A stretch of DNA of 64,000 nt, taken from the NCBI GenBank assembly GCA_964518905.1, contig CAZFJL010000004.1, positions 62,001-126,000 on the forward strand. The letters run 5' to 3'. Positions 1 through 7,806 of this stretch are shown here, in pieces. A program made the translations under genes and the position numbers. This DNA is from RDYZ01 sp964518905 (GTDB taxonomy: Bacteria > Cyanobacteriota > Cyanobacteriia > Cyanobacteriales > Geitlerinemataceae). The notes below the pieces were generated by a model that ran no database searches, was not told the origin of the DNA, and saw only the letters and a program-made list of their open reading frames with translations. Within the stretch, counting starts at the first letter, position 1; each line of letters starts with the position of its first letter.

Positions 1-3
1 AAA

Positions 4-80
4 TTAGGACACTCTCGTCTAAGTTGAAAACCGCACTTCGACTCCGCTCAGTGCTCTCAGCTTTTTTTGATACGTCCTAA
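4..80. repeat. short inverted-repeat-bounded element
   Basis: The stretch is bounded by TTAGGAC on the left and its inverse GTCCTAA on the right. Its centre carries the segment CCGCACTTCGACTCCGCTCA, which also sits inside the MITE-like copies near 7.2, 25.2 and 38.6 kb. It is probably a small dispersed intergenic repeat; the window edge prevents checking whether it extends further left. Confidence 0.4.
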
Positions 81-147
81 CCAAATCGTTTTTTGCTATA
101 GCTAAAAATTTTAAAGACTTCTAATCTTTGTCAGGGTAGGGCGAGTC

Positions 148-705
148 GTGAATTACAAACCATGTTGGAACGTAATGGAAACGTTAGTTCATGAGGAAAT
201 TGACCGCCAACTGACGGAGCCCGGTGCAACCTATCCCCAAAACTTTGACCGCTCTGATGCGATCGCCTACGCCCTGAATCGCCTACCCGCCCTCTACGCC
301 ACCACCGAAGAAGGGTGGGAACGCCAAATGAATCGGGCTCGCAGAGGATTGATGGACTTGATTACCATGGCGACGACATGGGGTATTAACGAAGCGCAGC
401 GCAAATACAAACCCCATGAAACACCGTTAACGGAGGAACATGTTCGTCCGCCCGCCGAACGCGCACTCGAAGAGCTCAGACTTCTGTTTGATCGCGAAGA
501 TCTGTCCTGGGATAATCTCAGCGCGGTTGTTCATGATGCCGTCCCGCCTCGATCTTCCGCCAAATCAATACACTCGACCCTGTGGGCACTTCCCCGTGGG
601 GGCAATCCGAGCACTTCTCGTACCTCCGCGCACCCCTCAACGAAGCGACAGGCCGTGCTGATCGGTCATACCGTAGATGCAGCAGTGCATGTCAAAGTGG
701 GCTAG
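148..705 (+). CDS. ComFB-family (late competence development) protein
   Basis: Residues about 9-115 match the cyanobacterial ComFB-like pattern: 'METLVHEEIDRQL' at the N-terminus, then 'AIAYALNRLPALYATTEEGW' and a basic helix. Homologs are small cytoplasmic proteins linked to competence and type IV pilus functions; the exact role is unknown. The GTG start at 148 keeps the usual 'NVMETLV' lead-in; an ATG at 175 is the alternative. After residue about 130 this frame becomes unlike the rest. Another frame from about 540 to 803 stays open with more typical GC-rich third positions, so the 3' end may be frameshifted. The N-terminal call is firm; the C-terminus is not. Confidence 0.7.
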   Translation: MNYKPCWNVMETLVHEEIDRQLTEPGATYPQNFDRSDAIAYALNRLPALYATTEEGWERQMNRARRGLMDLITMATTWGINEAQRKYKPHETPLTEEHVRPPAERALEELRLLFDREDLSWDNLSAVVHDAVPPRSSAKSIHSTLWALPRGGNPSTSRTSAHPSTKRQAVLIGHTVDAAVHVKVG

Positions 706-831
706 CACTAGAAGCAATTAATCAATTAATTGATTTTTTAGCACTTACCAAGCGAGGGTTGCGGGATACTGTGGGCGCATTGCCATTCCCTCCTCTGTGT
801 TGATCTTTTTTGTCTAGCGTCAGTTTTCGAC

Positions 832-867
832 AAAAGAAAGAGGCAGCGATCGCTGCCTCTTTCTTTT
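832..867. terminator. bidirectional terminator, perfect 36-nt palindrome
   Basis: A perfect 18+18 inverted repeat with A4 on the left, T4 on the right and a HIP1 octamer GCGATCGC at its exact centre. It lies between the convergent comFB-like gene and gatB and could terminate transcription in both directions. Confidence 0.75.
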
Positions 868-903
868 ATGTTTGTTTCGGCCTAACCCATTACTAGAAAC
901 GGG

Positions 904-2394
904 TTATTTGCCGTTTAATTTTGGCATCAGGAGTTTATTCGTGAGTTTCGGATCTGCGCGTCCACTGGTGGCTTTCATCACTTGCCCGACAAAGAAACCC
1001 TGGAGTTTCGTTTTGCCTGCACGGAACTGCTCGACTTTGTCCGGATTATCTGCAATCAGTTTGTCGATAATGGCTTCGAGTTCACCGACGTCAGAAATCT
1101 GAATCAAGCCCTTGGCTTCAACGATCGCCTTGGGTGAACCGCCTTTCTCTAACAGTTCTGGCAAGACTTCTTTGGCAATTTTGCCGCTGATTGTATTGTC
1201 TTCAATTAGGCCGATCAACTCCGCGAGGGACTCGGGGGTTAAGGCCAAATCAGCGAACGATTGCTTCTGCTCTTTGGCGTAGGCCGTCAGGTCACCCATG
1301 ACCCAGTTGGCAGCTTGTTTGACCGGCGCACCCGCATTTAAAACGGCGTCAAAGTAAACCGTTACATCCACGTCTTCCGTCAAGACGCGAGTGTCGTAGG
1401 CCGAGAGACCCAGTTCTTCTTCGTAGCGGTGACGCTTGGCGATCGGCAGTTCGGGAAGTTCTGCTTTCCAGGCGGCCACTTGCTCGCGTGAGACTTCTAG
1501 CGGCGTGAGATCCGGTTCGGGAAAGTAGCGATAATCGCTCGCACCTTCCTTACTGCGCATACTTTTGGTGCATTGCAAGTTTTCATCCCAGAGGCGGGTT
1601 TCTTGGACGATGGTTTCCGATCCGGTTTCGATCGCGCTAATTTGCCGCTCGATCTCGTAGTCGATCGCCCGAGCGATCGCGCTAAACGAGTTCATATTTT
1701 TGATCTCGACCTTGGTTCCGAAGGCATCTTGACCGACGGGACGTACGGAAATATTCACATCGCAGCGCATCGATCCTTCTTGCATGTTGCCGTCGCAGAC
1801 GCCCAGATAGCGGACAATACGGCGAATCTCTTGGCCATATTCTGCGGCCTCGCGTCCGCTGCGAATGTCGGGTTCGGAGACGATTTCGAGCAGGGGAACA
1901 CCGGCGCGGTTGTAGTCCACGAGGGAATGGGTCGAACCGGCGAGCCGATCGCTACCGGCATGGACGAGCTTTCCGGCGTCTTCTTCCATGTGGGCGCGGG
2001 TGACACCGATTCGCTTGCGCTGCGGGTTGCCGTCATCGTCGATCAGTTCAATCTCTAGCCAGCCGTGTTCGGCGATCGGCAGGTCGTACTGCGAGATCTG
2101 ATAGTTCTTGGGCAGGTCAGGGTAAAAATACTGCTTGCGATCGAACTTGCTATAGGGCGCGATTTGACAATTCAGCGCGAGCCCCAGTTTGACGGAATAT
2201 TCCAGTACCTTCTGATTCAAAACGGGCAACACACCGGGCAATCCCATGCAGATCGGATCGATGTTGGTATTGGGCGTTGCGCCAAATTCTGTCGAAGAAT
2301 TGGAAAAAATCTTGGTGTTCGTACTGAGCTGGCAGTGCGTTTCGAGGCCGATTACGGCTTCATATTGAGTTTTTGTCGGAGCTGCGGCTGTCAT
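904..2394 (-). CDS. gatB: Asp-tRNA(Asn)/Glu-tRNA(Gln) amidotransferase subunit B
   Basis: Subunit B of the GatCAB complex, which converts misacylated Glu-tRNA(Gln), and Asp-tRNA(Asn) where present, to the amidated forms in the cytoplasm. The 496-residue length is normal. The family signature 'VDYNRAGVPLLEIV' is at residues 159-172, the N-terminal cradle begins 'EAVIGLETHCQL', and the C-terminal YqeY-like tail ends 'LTNKLLMPKLNGK'. It starts with ATG at 2394. No gatA or gatC lies nearby, as is common in cyanobacteria where the gat genes are dispersed. Expression probably starts in the intergenic region to the right. Several long overlapping open frames on the other strand are shadows of this GC-rich gene. 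Confidence 0.97.
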   Translation of the reverse strand: MTAAAPTKTQYEAVIGLETHCQLSTNTKIFSNSSTEFGATPNTNIDPICMGLPGVLPVLNQKVLEYSVKLGLALNCQIAPYSKFDRKQYFYPDLPKNYQISQYDLPIAEHGWLEIELIDDDGNPQRKRIGVTRAHMEEDAGKLVHAGSDRLAGSTHSLVDYNRAGVPLLEIVSEPDIRSGREAAEYGQEIRRIVRYLGVCDGNMQEGSMRCDVNISVRPVGQDAFGTKVEIKNMNSFSAIARAIDYEIERQISAIETGSETIVQETRLWDENLQCTKSMRSKEGASDYRYFPEPDLTPLEVSREQVAAWKAELPELPIAKRHRYEEELGLSAYDTRVLTEDVDVTVYFDAVLNAGAPVKQAANWVMGDLTAYAKEQKQSFADLALTPESLAELIGLIEDNTISGKIAKEVLPELLEKGGSPKAIVEAKGLIQISDVGELEAIIDKLIADNPDKVEQFRAGKTKLQGFFVGQVMKATSGRADPKLTNKLLMPKLNGK

Positions 2395-2830
2395 GGGCGC
2401 TCTAGCAAGGTTACGGTTCGATCGCGTGCGATCGCCGAAGCGATTGACACCTCACGATTTTACCGTCAAGCCGTGGCAAGTTTGGGAAATGCCTTGGATT
2501 TTCCCGTGACCCCCTTGATTGCCTTGGATTGTCGTGGAGCAATTATCGAAAGAATGCGATCAGCTACTAAGGTGAGTAAACACGTGGGGTATACTGCATC
2601 TCGAAATCCGCATCTCAACATTAAATTGGGTGGAGCTGTTTCGGAGACCAATCGCTAATGTGAAGCGAATCTCAATGAACGCTGTTGAGCTAGAATCACA
2701 CATCCTCACCCGTCAGCGATTCTGAGCAATCTTGAGGAGAAGGTTTTCTCCTAGCTCCGTACAATTGTCCGAGGCCAGTGCTTCTGTTCCCAAAGACGCT
2801 TAAGTCTTAAAATATACATTACTAGTTTTT
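2395..2830. other. intergenic region between divergent genes
   Basis: This is 436 bp between the starts of gatB and the coiled-coil gene. It should hold both promoters. A plus-strand frame stays open up to about 2658 but has no recognisable start or family similarity, so it is not annotated. No structured RNA was recognised. Confidence 0.5.
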
Positions 2831-3427
2831 ATGGCAGATATTACTCCCAACCAAATGCGCGATCGGCTCGGCAATATTGACCAAATCCGAGACATTCTAT
2901 TCGGCGATCGCGAGCGCGAGTATACCGAGCGCATCGATCACATGGAAGCGGATCTGGAGGAACTCAGTCAGGCGATCGAGCTACGCTTAACGGCTCTCGA
3001 AACTCAAATGTCGGCAGACCTACAAACGGCGGTGAATTCCCTTGAGAAAAAAATTCAGTTTGTTAGTTCAAGCTTGAATAGTGAATCCAGCGAAATTCGT
3101 CAAAACTTGCAGACCGTTGAGCGCGATCTGGCTGGCAATATTGTAATTGTTGAAAAGACACTATCGGCAAGCCTGGGCGAAGTCGAGACGGGTCTTTCCA
3201 ATACCCGATCGCAGCTCAAATCCGGCTTGCAAGAACTGAAATCGCAGCTACTGGATGAAATCGAGAAACACTTCAACGGCCTAGGCGGCGAAAAGGTATC
3301 GCGCACCGAATTAGCCGAAATGTTCTTTGACCTCTGTATGCAAATGCGCGGCCAAAGTGAGTCGTCAACGGAAACAGAGACGGCCCAAGGAACATTTTTA
3401 TTGCCCGATCGACAGGTTGAAGATTGA
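2831..3427 (+). CDS. coiled-coil protein, first gene of the GTPase cassette
   Basis: A 198-residue soluble protein with no signal peptide. After 'MADITPNQMRDRLGNIDQIR', residues about 30-150 form an almost continuous heptad-rich helix (leucine, isoleucine and valine at a/d positions, many Glu, Gln and Lys), which predicts a long coiled coil. A short globular C-terminus contains 'RTELAEMFFDLCMQM', followed by a polar tail. It lies 21 nt upstream of the longin-like/OmpA gene on the same strand, so co-transcription is likely. I know no assigned function. The context suggests a scaffold or effector for the neighbouring membrane protein and small GTPase. Residues 7-28 could be a docking motif, but this cannot be shown here. 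Confidence 0.8.
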   Translation: MADITPNQMRDRLGNIDQIRDILFGDREREYTERIDHMEADLEELSQAIELRLTALETQMSADLQTAVNSLEKKIQFVSSSLNSESSEIRQNLQTVERDLAGNIVIVEKTLSASLGEVETGLSNTRSQLKSGLQELKSQLLDEIEKHFNGLGGEKVSRTELAEMFFDLCMQMRGQSESSTETETAQGTFLLPDRQVED

Positions 3428-3448
3428 AGCTCTCAGTACAATCGCCGT

Positions 3449-6160
3449 ATGGCTTGCCCAAACTCAGCATCTGAAGCGTTTCATAACCCGTCTGCATCCG
3501 ATGCGGCTAGTCATCAGCCTTCTGAGGATAGCGTTTTGTCATCTCTGTTCGATTTACTTACGGAGGACAATGATGCTGATGGCCATGAGACCAATAGCCA
3601 CGAGACCAATGGCGGAACGCTAGCCGACCGTTCACCGGACGCGCAAGCTTCTACAAGCAGCACCCAGCCTCCGACTGCGGATGGCTCTCAGACTGGGATT
3701 GAGATTGAGGCTGGGACTGAGATTGAGTCTGGGACTGAGATTGAGTCTGAGATTGAGTCTGGGATTGAGTCTGGGATTGAGTCTGGGACTGAGATTGAGT
3801 CTGGGATTGAGATTGAGTCTGGGATTGGGATTGAGGCTGAGATTGAGTCTGAGACTGGGATTGAGACTCAATCTCAGTCTGAGTCTGAGTCTGGGACTGA
3901 GATTGAGTCTGAGACTGAGAAACTTGTCTCACCTCGTCTCCCTGACGCCACACAGCTTCGCCAGTCGCCGTCTCATCCTCAGAGCAGCGTCTCGTCCCCG
4001 GTTCACTCCAGCAGAACGTCACGCCGCGTCAAACTTAGTCCCCAGACCCTACGACAACGAACGACGATCGGCGAGTTTGTCGAGCCTGTTGCTCCCGCTA
4101 CACCGACGCCTCCCCAGGCCAAGACTCCGCAGCCCCCTGCCTCCCAAAACATTCCCGCGAGATCGCACCCGAAACCCTCACCGCCCCCTTCGATACCGCC
4201 AAATTCTAGCCAGCTAGCCCCTCCCAGTTACGCGATCGTCCCGGCCAGTGACGCACGGCTAGCAGCGCTAGAAACCCGACTGATTGAACTCGAATCACAG
4301 CTTGACTTTAGTGATATTGCTGAAACCAAGGATAAACAGACCAAGCTAATGCCGCTGGTCGATGAAATCCTTAGTAGCCTGACGCCGACGGCATTGCGTC
4401 AGGAAACGATTCGCAGCATTATCCCCGTGATCGATCGCATCATCATCGAGCGATCGGGACAAAATCGCGATGCGATGAGTGCGGCCATCTCGGATCTGAT
4501 GCCGATGGCGATCGCACGACAAATCGAAGCCGATCCCCACTCGATCGCCGAAGCCGTCGCCCCTGAGATGGCCGAAGCGATCCGCCGCCAAATCACCCTC
4601 AAAAAAGGCGTGTTAGCCGAAGCGATTTCGTCCGAGATGGGCGAAGCGATCCGCCGCCAGATCCTGCTCGCACGGGAAGAGATGGTCGATGCGCTCTACC
4701 CCGTCATCGGCAACACGATCACAAAATACATGTCGGAGGAGATCCGCAATATCAATGCGAAGGTCGAGCAAAGCTTCAGTTTTGAAGGCATGACTCGTAA
4801 AGTTCGCGCGAGACTTCAGGGTGTTTCCGAAGCAGAGCTGATTTTGCGTGACGCAGCTTCGTTTACCGTTAAGGCCGCTTTTTTAATTCACAAAGAATCT
4901 GGCCTTGTGATTGCTGAGGCACAACAGCCGAATGCGACTCCGCTCGAATCGGACATGATCGGCGGTATGTTAACCGCGATTCGTAGCTTTGCTAATGACT
5001 GTATTGCTCAGGCGGATGCAGGCAACACGGCTGAACTGAATGAAATTGAGTATGACACTTTCAAGCTGGTGTTAGAAGTTGCTGGATATTGCTATGTGGC
5101 CTTGGTTGTAAAAGGGGCGATCACGAAATCCTATGTCAACCATATGCGTCTCGTTATGGTCGGCCTGGTTCAAGAGTACGGCCCTGCGATCAAAGATTTT
5201 GATGGTGATCCGAGTACGATTCCTGAAGATATTGCGATCAAGATCGCCTCGCTGGTTCCAGATCCGATCGATCTGAGTCAGGAACAAGCGAAGAATTCTA
5301 AACATCCCCCGGCCTTACTGATATTGCTTGTGCTTGGGACGCTAGGAGGAATAGTTCTCTGGGCGCGTCATTCGTGGCAGCAGCGAGTTGAAGCCACTGT
5401 ATTGCACAAAATTGATGCGGTTCCTGAGCTGACGGCGTATCAGATTGAAGTGGAAGCTAAAGGTAATCGGCTAGAGCTCGCGGGTGATTTGCCCTCTCGA
5501 TCGCTCCAGGAAAAATTAATTGAAGTGGTGACGCCACTTGTGCCCGATCGCGAAATTGTTGATCGTACGCAACTCACGACCTTTGAGCCTGATGAGGCCA
5601 CGATCTCGGCGGAGGTAGACCGACTAACCGCGCTGCTCAATCGGACATTACCCGCCACCGTGGTCACGCAATATCAAAATCGCCGCATTACGCTGAAGGG
5701 CTGGGCTGAGGATGAAGCCGTGCTCGCTGCGATCGGTCGTGCCTTTGAAGTTATTCCCGGCGTGCAGTCCGTGTCGAGCGCGTTATTGATTGACGCACCG
5801 CCGGACAAAATTCGGCTGTATTTTGAACTCGGAGAGACAAACCCGATCGCGATCGGCGAACGCAAGCTAGAATCCGTCCAACGTTTTCTCCGCGAGTTTC
5901 CGAACTTGCAACTGGATATCATCGGTCACGCCGATCGGATCGGCTCAATCGAACAAAATCAGGCTCTTTCCCTCGCGCGAGCCGAACAAGTTCGCCAATT
6001 GTTAGTCAATCGAGGAATTGACGCCAGTCGTCTAACTGTTCGTGGCTCGCTTGAACTGCCGCCTGGAATCGATCCGCAACAGTCATTAGACCTCAGTCGC
6101 TGTGTTCGCTTTGAGATTTCCGATCTCGACCAGGCCGCGATCGAAGTACTGCCTGAATGA
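3449..6160 (+). CDS. membrane protein with longin-like, BON and OmpA C-terminal domains
   Basis: This 903-residue multidomain protein reads, in order: an acidic/polar N-terminus; a low-complexity Ile-Glu-Ser/Gly repeat (residues about 81-157); a Pro-rich linker to about 270; a helical segment with two internal near-repeats of 'EMxEAIRRQI' (about 310-465); and an alpha/beta domain (about 469-607) starting 'AAFLIHKESGLVIAE'. That domain resembles the longin/roadblock-like domain found in bacterial proteins that partner small GTPases. Then come one transmembrane helix (about 619-641), two BON-like repeats (about 657-782) and an OmpA-like peptidoglycan-binding domain (about 789-890, 'IGHADRIG' near residue 825). 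The predicted topology puts the longin-like part in the cytoplasm and BON/OmpA in the periplasm. The domain calls are from memory of the families. Confidence 0.8.
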   Translation: MACPNSASEAFHNPSASDAASHQPSEDSVLSSLFDLLTEDNDADGHETNSHETNGGTLADRSPDAQASTSSTQPPTADGSQTGIEIEAGTEIESGTEIESEIESGIESGIESGTEIESGIEIESGIGIEAEIESETGIETQSQSESESGTEIESETEKLVSPRLPDATQLRQSPSHPQSSVSSPVHSSRTSRRVKLSPQTLRQRTTIGEFVEPVAPATPTPPQAKTPQPPASQNIPARSHPKPSPPPSIPPNSSQLAPPSYAIVPASDARLAALETRLIELESQLDFSDIAETKDKQTKLMPLVDEILSSLTPTALRQETIRSIIPVIDRIIIERSGQNRDAMSAAISDLMPMAIARQIEADPHSIAEAVAPEMAEAIRRQITLKKGVLAEAISSEMGEAIRRQILLAREEMVDALYPVIGNTITKYMSEEIRNINAKVEQSFSFEGMTRKVRARLQGVSEAELILRDAASFTVKAAFLIHKESGLVIAEAQQPNATPLESDMIGGMLTAIRSFANDCIAQADAGNTAELNEIEYDTFKLVLEVAGYCYVALVVKGAITKSYVNHMRLVMVGLVQEYGPAIKDFDGDPSTIPEDIAIKIASLVPDPIDLSQEQAKNSKHPPALLILLVLGTLGGIVLWARHSWQQRVEATVLHKIDAVPELTAYQIEVEAKGNRLELAGDLPSRSLQEKLIEVVTPLVPDREIVDRTQLTTFEPDEATISAEVDRLTALLNRTLPATVVTQYQNRRITLKGWAEDEAVLAAIGRAFEVIPGVQSVSSALLIDAPPDKIRLYFELGETNPIAIGERKLESVQRFLREFPNLQLDIIGHADRIGSIEQNQALSLARAEQVRQLLVNRGIDASRLTVRGSLELPPGIDPQQSLDLSRCVRFEISDLDQAAIEVLPE
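3691..3920. repeat. hexanucleotide-based tandem repeat inside the OmpA-like gene
   Basis: About 230 bp built from imperfect 6-nt units of the type GAGTCT/GGGATT/GAGATT. In the coding frame this gives Ile-Glu-Ser-Gly-type repeats. The period is a multiple of three, so unit gain or loss changes length without breaking the frame. At least three other frames are also open through it (Leu-Arg/Gly-rich on plus, Ser-Gln-Thr-rich on minus); these are by-products of the repeat. Confidence 0.9.
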
Positions 6161-6354
6161 TGCGATCGCCAGCGAAAGACAACGGGTAATGCCGTGCGAT
6201 GAAATATAGGCAAAATAAGCCGTAATTTATCGAGTAAGATGGAAAGCCTAATTCTGCGCCTGTCGGCGTGCCATATCTTCCTGTTTAACATTAAGCGTCA
6301 ACACAAAACCGCACAATACGCGCAGACTTCAGAGAGACACTTTTCCTTAGTCCT

Positions 6355-6882
6355 ATGGCTGTAATATCTCGAAAGATCACAATGGTTGGCGACTTTAGCG
6401 TCGGGAAAACGAGCTTGATTCGCCGCTATGTGGAAGGAAAATTTGACGATCGCTATCTCTCGACGGTTGGCGTGAAAATCTCGCGCCGTAATCTCGATCT
6501 TCCGAGTGTTGATGGTGCAGATCCTCAAGCGATTCAACTGATTATTTGGGATTTGGAGGGTCAGACTAAATTTAAGGCGATCGCTCCAACGTATCTACAA
6601 GGATCAAAGGGAACGATCATCGTTGCAGATATTTCGCGACCGGAGACGATCGACAGCATCCGAGGTCACATCGATCTGTACCGCAGCGTCAGCAAAGATG
6701 GCGCGATCATGATTGCACTCAATAAGGCCGATCTGTTTGAGCCGGAGAAAAGTGCAGAGATCTTAGGGCAGTTAAAGCAAGCCTATCAAGCGGATATTAT
6801 TGAGGCTTATACGACGTCAGCAAAAAGTGGCGAAAATGTAGAGTCGCTCTTTATTGAGCTAGCCGCAGCGACTCTAAAGTAA
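6355..6882 (+). CDS. Ras/Rab-like small GTPase
   Basis: A 175-residue single-domain GTPase with every nucleotide-binding motif intact. The P-loop 'GDFSVGKTS' is at residues 12-20, switch I Thr37 lies in 'STVGVK', 'WDLEGQ' at 65-70 gives DxxGQ with the catalytic Gln70, 'NKAD' is at 123-126 and 'TSAK' at 154-157. It has the Gln of eukaryotic Ras/Rab proteins and no C-terminal Cys for lipidation. It is the third gene of the cassette, 194 bp after the longin-like/OmpA gene, so it may have its own promoter. No Shine-Dalgarno stands out. By analogy with MglA and other prokaryotic Ras-superfamily GTPases it should act as a GTP-controlled switch on the inner membrane, possibly recruited through the longin-like domain. 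The biological output is unknown. Confidence 0.95.
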   Translation: MAVISRKITMVGDFSVGKTSLIRRYVEGKFDDRYLSTVGVKISRRNLDLPSVDGADPQAIQLIIWDLEGQTKFKAIAPTYLQGSKGTIIVADISRPETIDSIRGHIDLYRSVSKDGAIMIALNKADLFEPEKSAEILGQLKQAYQADIIEAYTTSAKSGENVESLFIELAAATLK

Positions 6883-6976
6883 AGCGATCTCGCGATTTTT
6901 CTCGATATGGGTGCAGTTGTCTTTCGGGCGATCACTTCAGCCTGATCGAGCAAAAAATAGGGCTTTATTTTTACCA

Positions 6977-7017
6977 AAAAAAGGCGTACAGTCAACCGAT
7001 CTGTTACGCCTTTTTTA
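6977..7017 (+). terminator. terminator after the GTPase gene
   Basis: A 12-bp stem (AAAAAAGGCGTA with TACGCCTTTTTT) is followed by a T-rich tail. It closes the three-gene cassette about 95 bp after its last stop. The A-run on the left also allows leftward termination. Confidence 0.75.
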
Positions 7018-7115
7018 GTTTTATTTATTAGACTCTTTTGGTCTGCGGCTTGTGAAGATGAGCCTTTAATCAACAAGGCTAGGCGTCAGCGACTTTAAAG
7101 TAATGTTCCCTAATA

Positions 7116-7234
7116 ATACGAAATCCGACTGTGTATAAGCTTAGATTGTCGATCTAGGCGGACACCGCACTTCGACTCCGCTCAGTGCTCATCGACACTT
7201 TTGTCTTTTTCCTAGATAAAACCGGATTTCGTAT
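7116..7234. mobile_element. MITE-like element, copy 1
   Basis: This 119-bp element starts ATACGAAATCCG and ends CGGATTTCGTAT, which are perfect terminal inverted repeats. The interior carries CACCGCACTTCGACTCCGCT. No coding capacity is seen. Copies 2 (25158-25275, same orientation) and 3 (38540-38658, inverted) share ends and interior. Flanking TA-rich bases fit a short target duplication. The parent transposase is not in the window. Confidence 0.7.
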
Positions 7235-7411
7235 AATTTCTGATAATTTTAAACGTTCTAAAACGAACTTTAACGTTAAAACAGCTTGGAATTACAACAG
7301 CTTGAAGTTAACGATTCAAAACTTTGTTGATTGCACGCGGCTCGCGTGGGGGTCAACCTTCGACCAATACGACCAAAACCGACCCCAACCCGACGAGCTA
7401 AGCGATCGAGA

Positions 7412-7714
7412 CTACCAGCTCGATTTCACGACGCCCGGAAGCAAACCTTTGTGCGCCATTTCGCGCAGTTGGTTGCGGCAGAGACCGAAATCACGGTAGT
7501 AGGCGCGGGGGCGACCGGTCGCCCAACAGCGATTGCGCACACGAGTGCGGGAGCTGTTGCGGGGAAGCTGCTGAATTTGGCTGTGAATTGCCATACGTTC
7601 AGCTTGGTTGGGTGCTTTGTCGAACGCTTCTTTCAGAGCTGCACGCTTTTCTTCGTATTTTTCAACGAGCTTCTTGCGTTTCAGGTGGCGCTCGACCATG
7701 CTTTTCTTAGCCAT
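7412..7714 (-). CDS. rpsN: 30S ribosomal protein S14
   Basis: Small-subunit ribosomal protein S14, 100 residues, binding 16S rRNA in the head of the 30S subunit. It starts 'MAKKSMVERHLKRKK' and ends 'LPGVVKSSW', as cyanobacterial S14 does; the conserved 'RNRCWATGRPRAYYRDFGL' precedes the end. It is the long, zinc-independent form: the CxxC knuckles are absent. A longer frame begins 21 nt upstream, but the ATG at 7714 gives the family N-terminus. It stands alone, outside the spc operon, as usual in cyanobacteria. Confidence 0.97.
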   Translation of the reverse strand: MAKKSMVERHLKRKKLVEKYEEKRAALKEAFDKAPNQAERMAIHSQIQQLPRNSSRTRVRNRCWATGRPRAYYRDFGLCRNQLREMAHKGLLPGVVKSSW

Positions 7715-7806
7715 GAATCGGGTTGTAATCCTCAAAAGTACGAATCACCAGTTTAATATCATAGGCGATCGCTTTGGGTTTGTCTTGGATTAGATTGTTA
7801 TGGACA

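Noticed and set aside
2065..2658. Plus-strand frame of 197 codons across the gatB start
   Set aside because: Mostly antisense to gatB; the part beyond gatB shows no known family.
3632..4217. Leu-Arg/Gly-rich and Ser-Gln-Thr-rich open frames on both strands
   Set aside because: They are created by the 6-nt tandem repeat within the OmpA-like gene; no start context or similarity.
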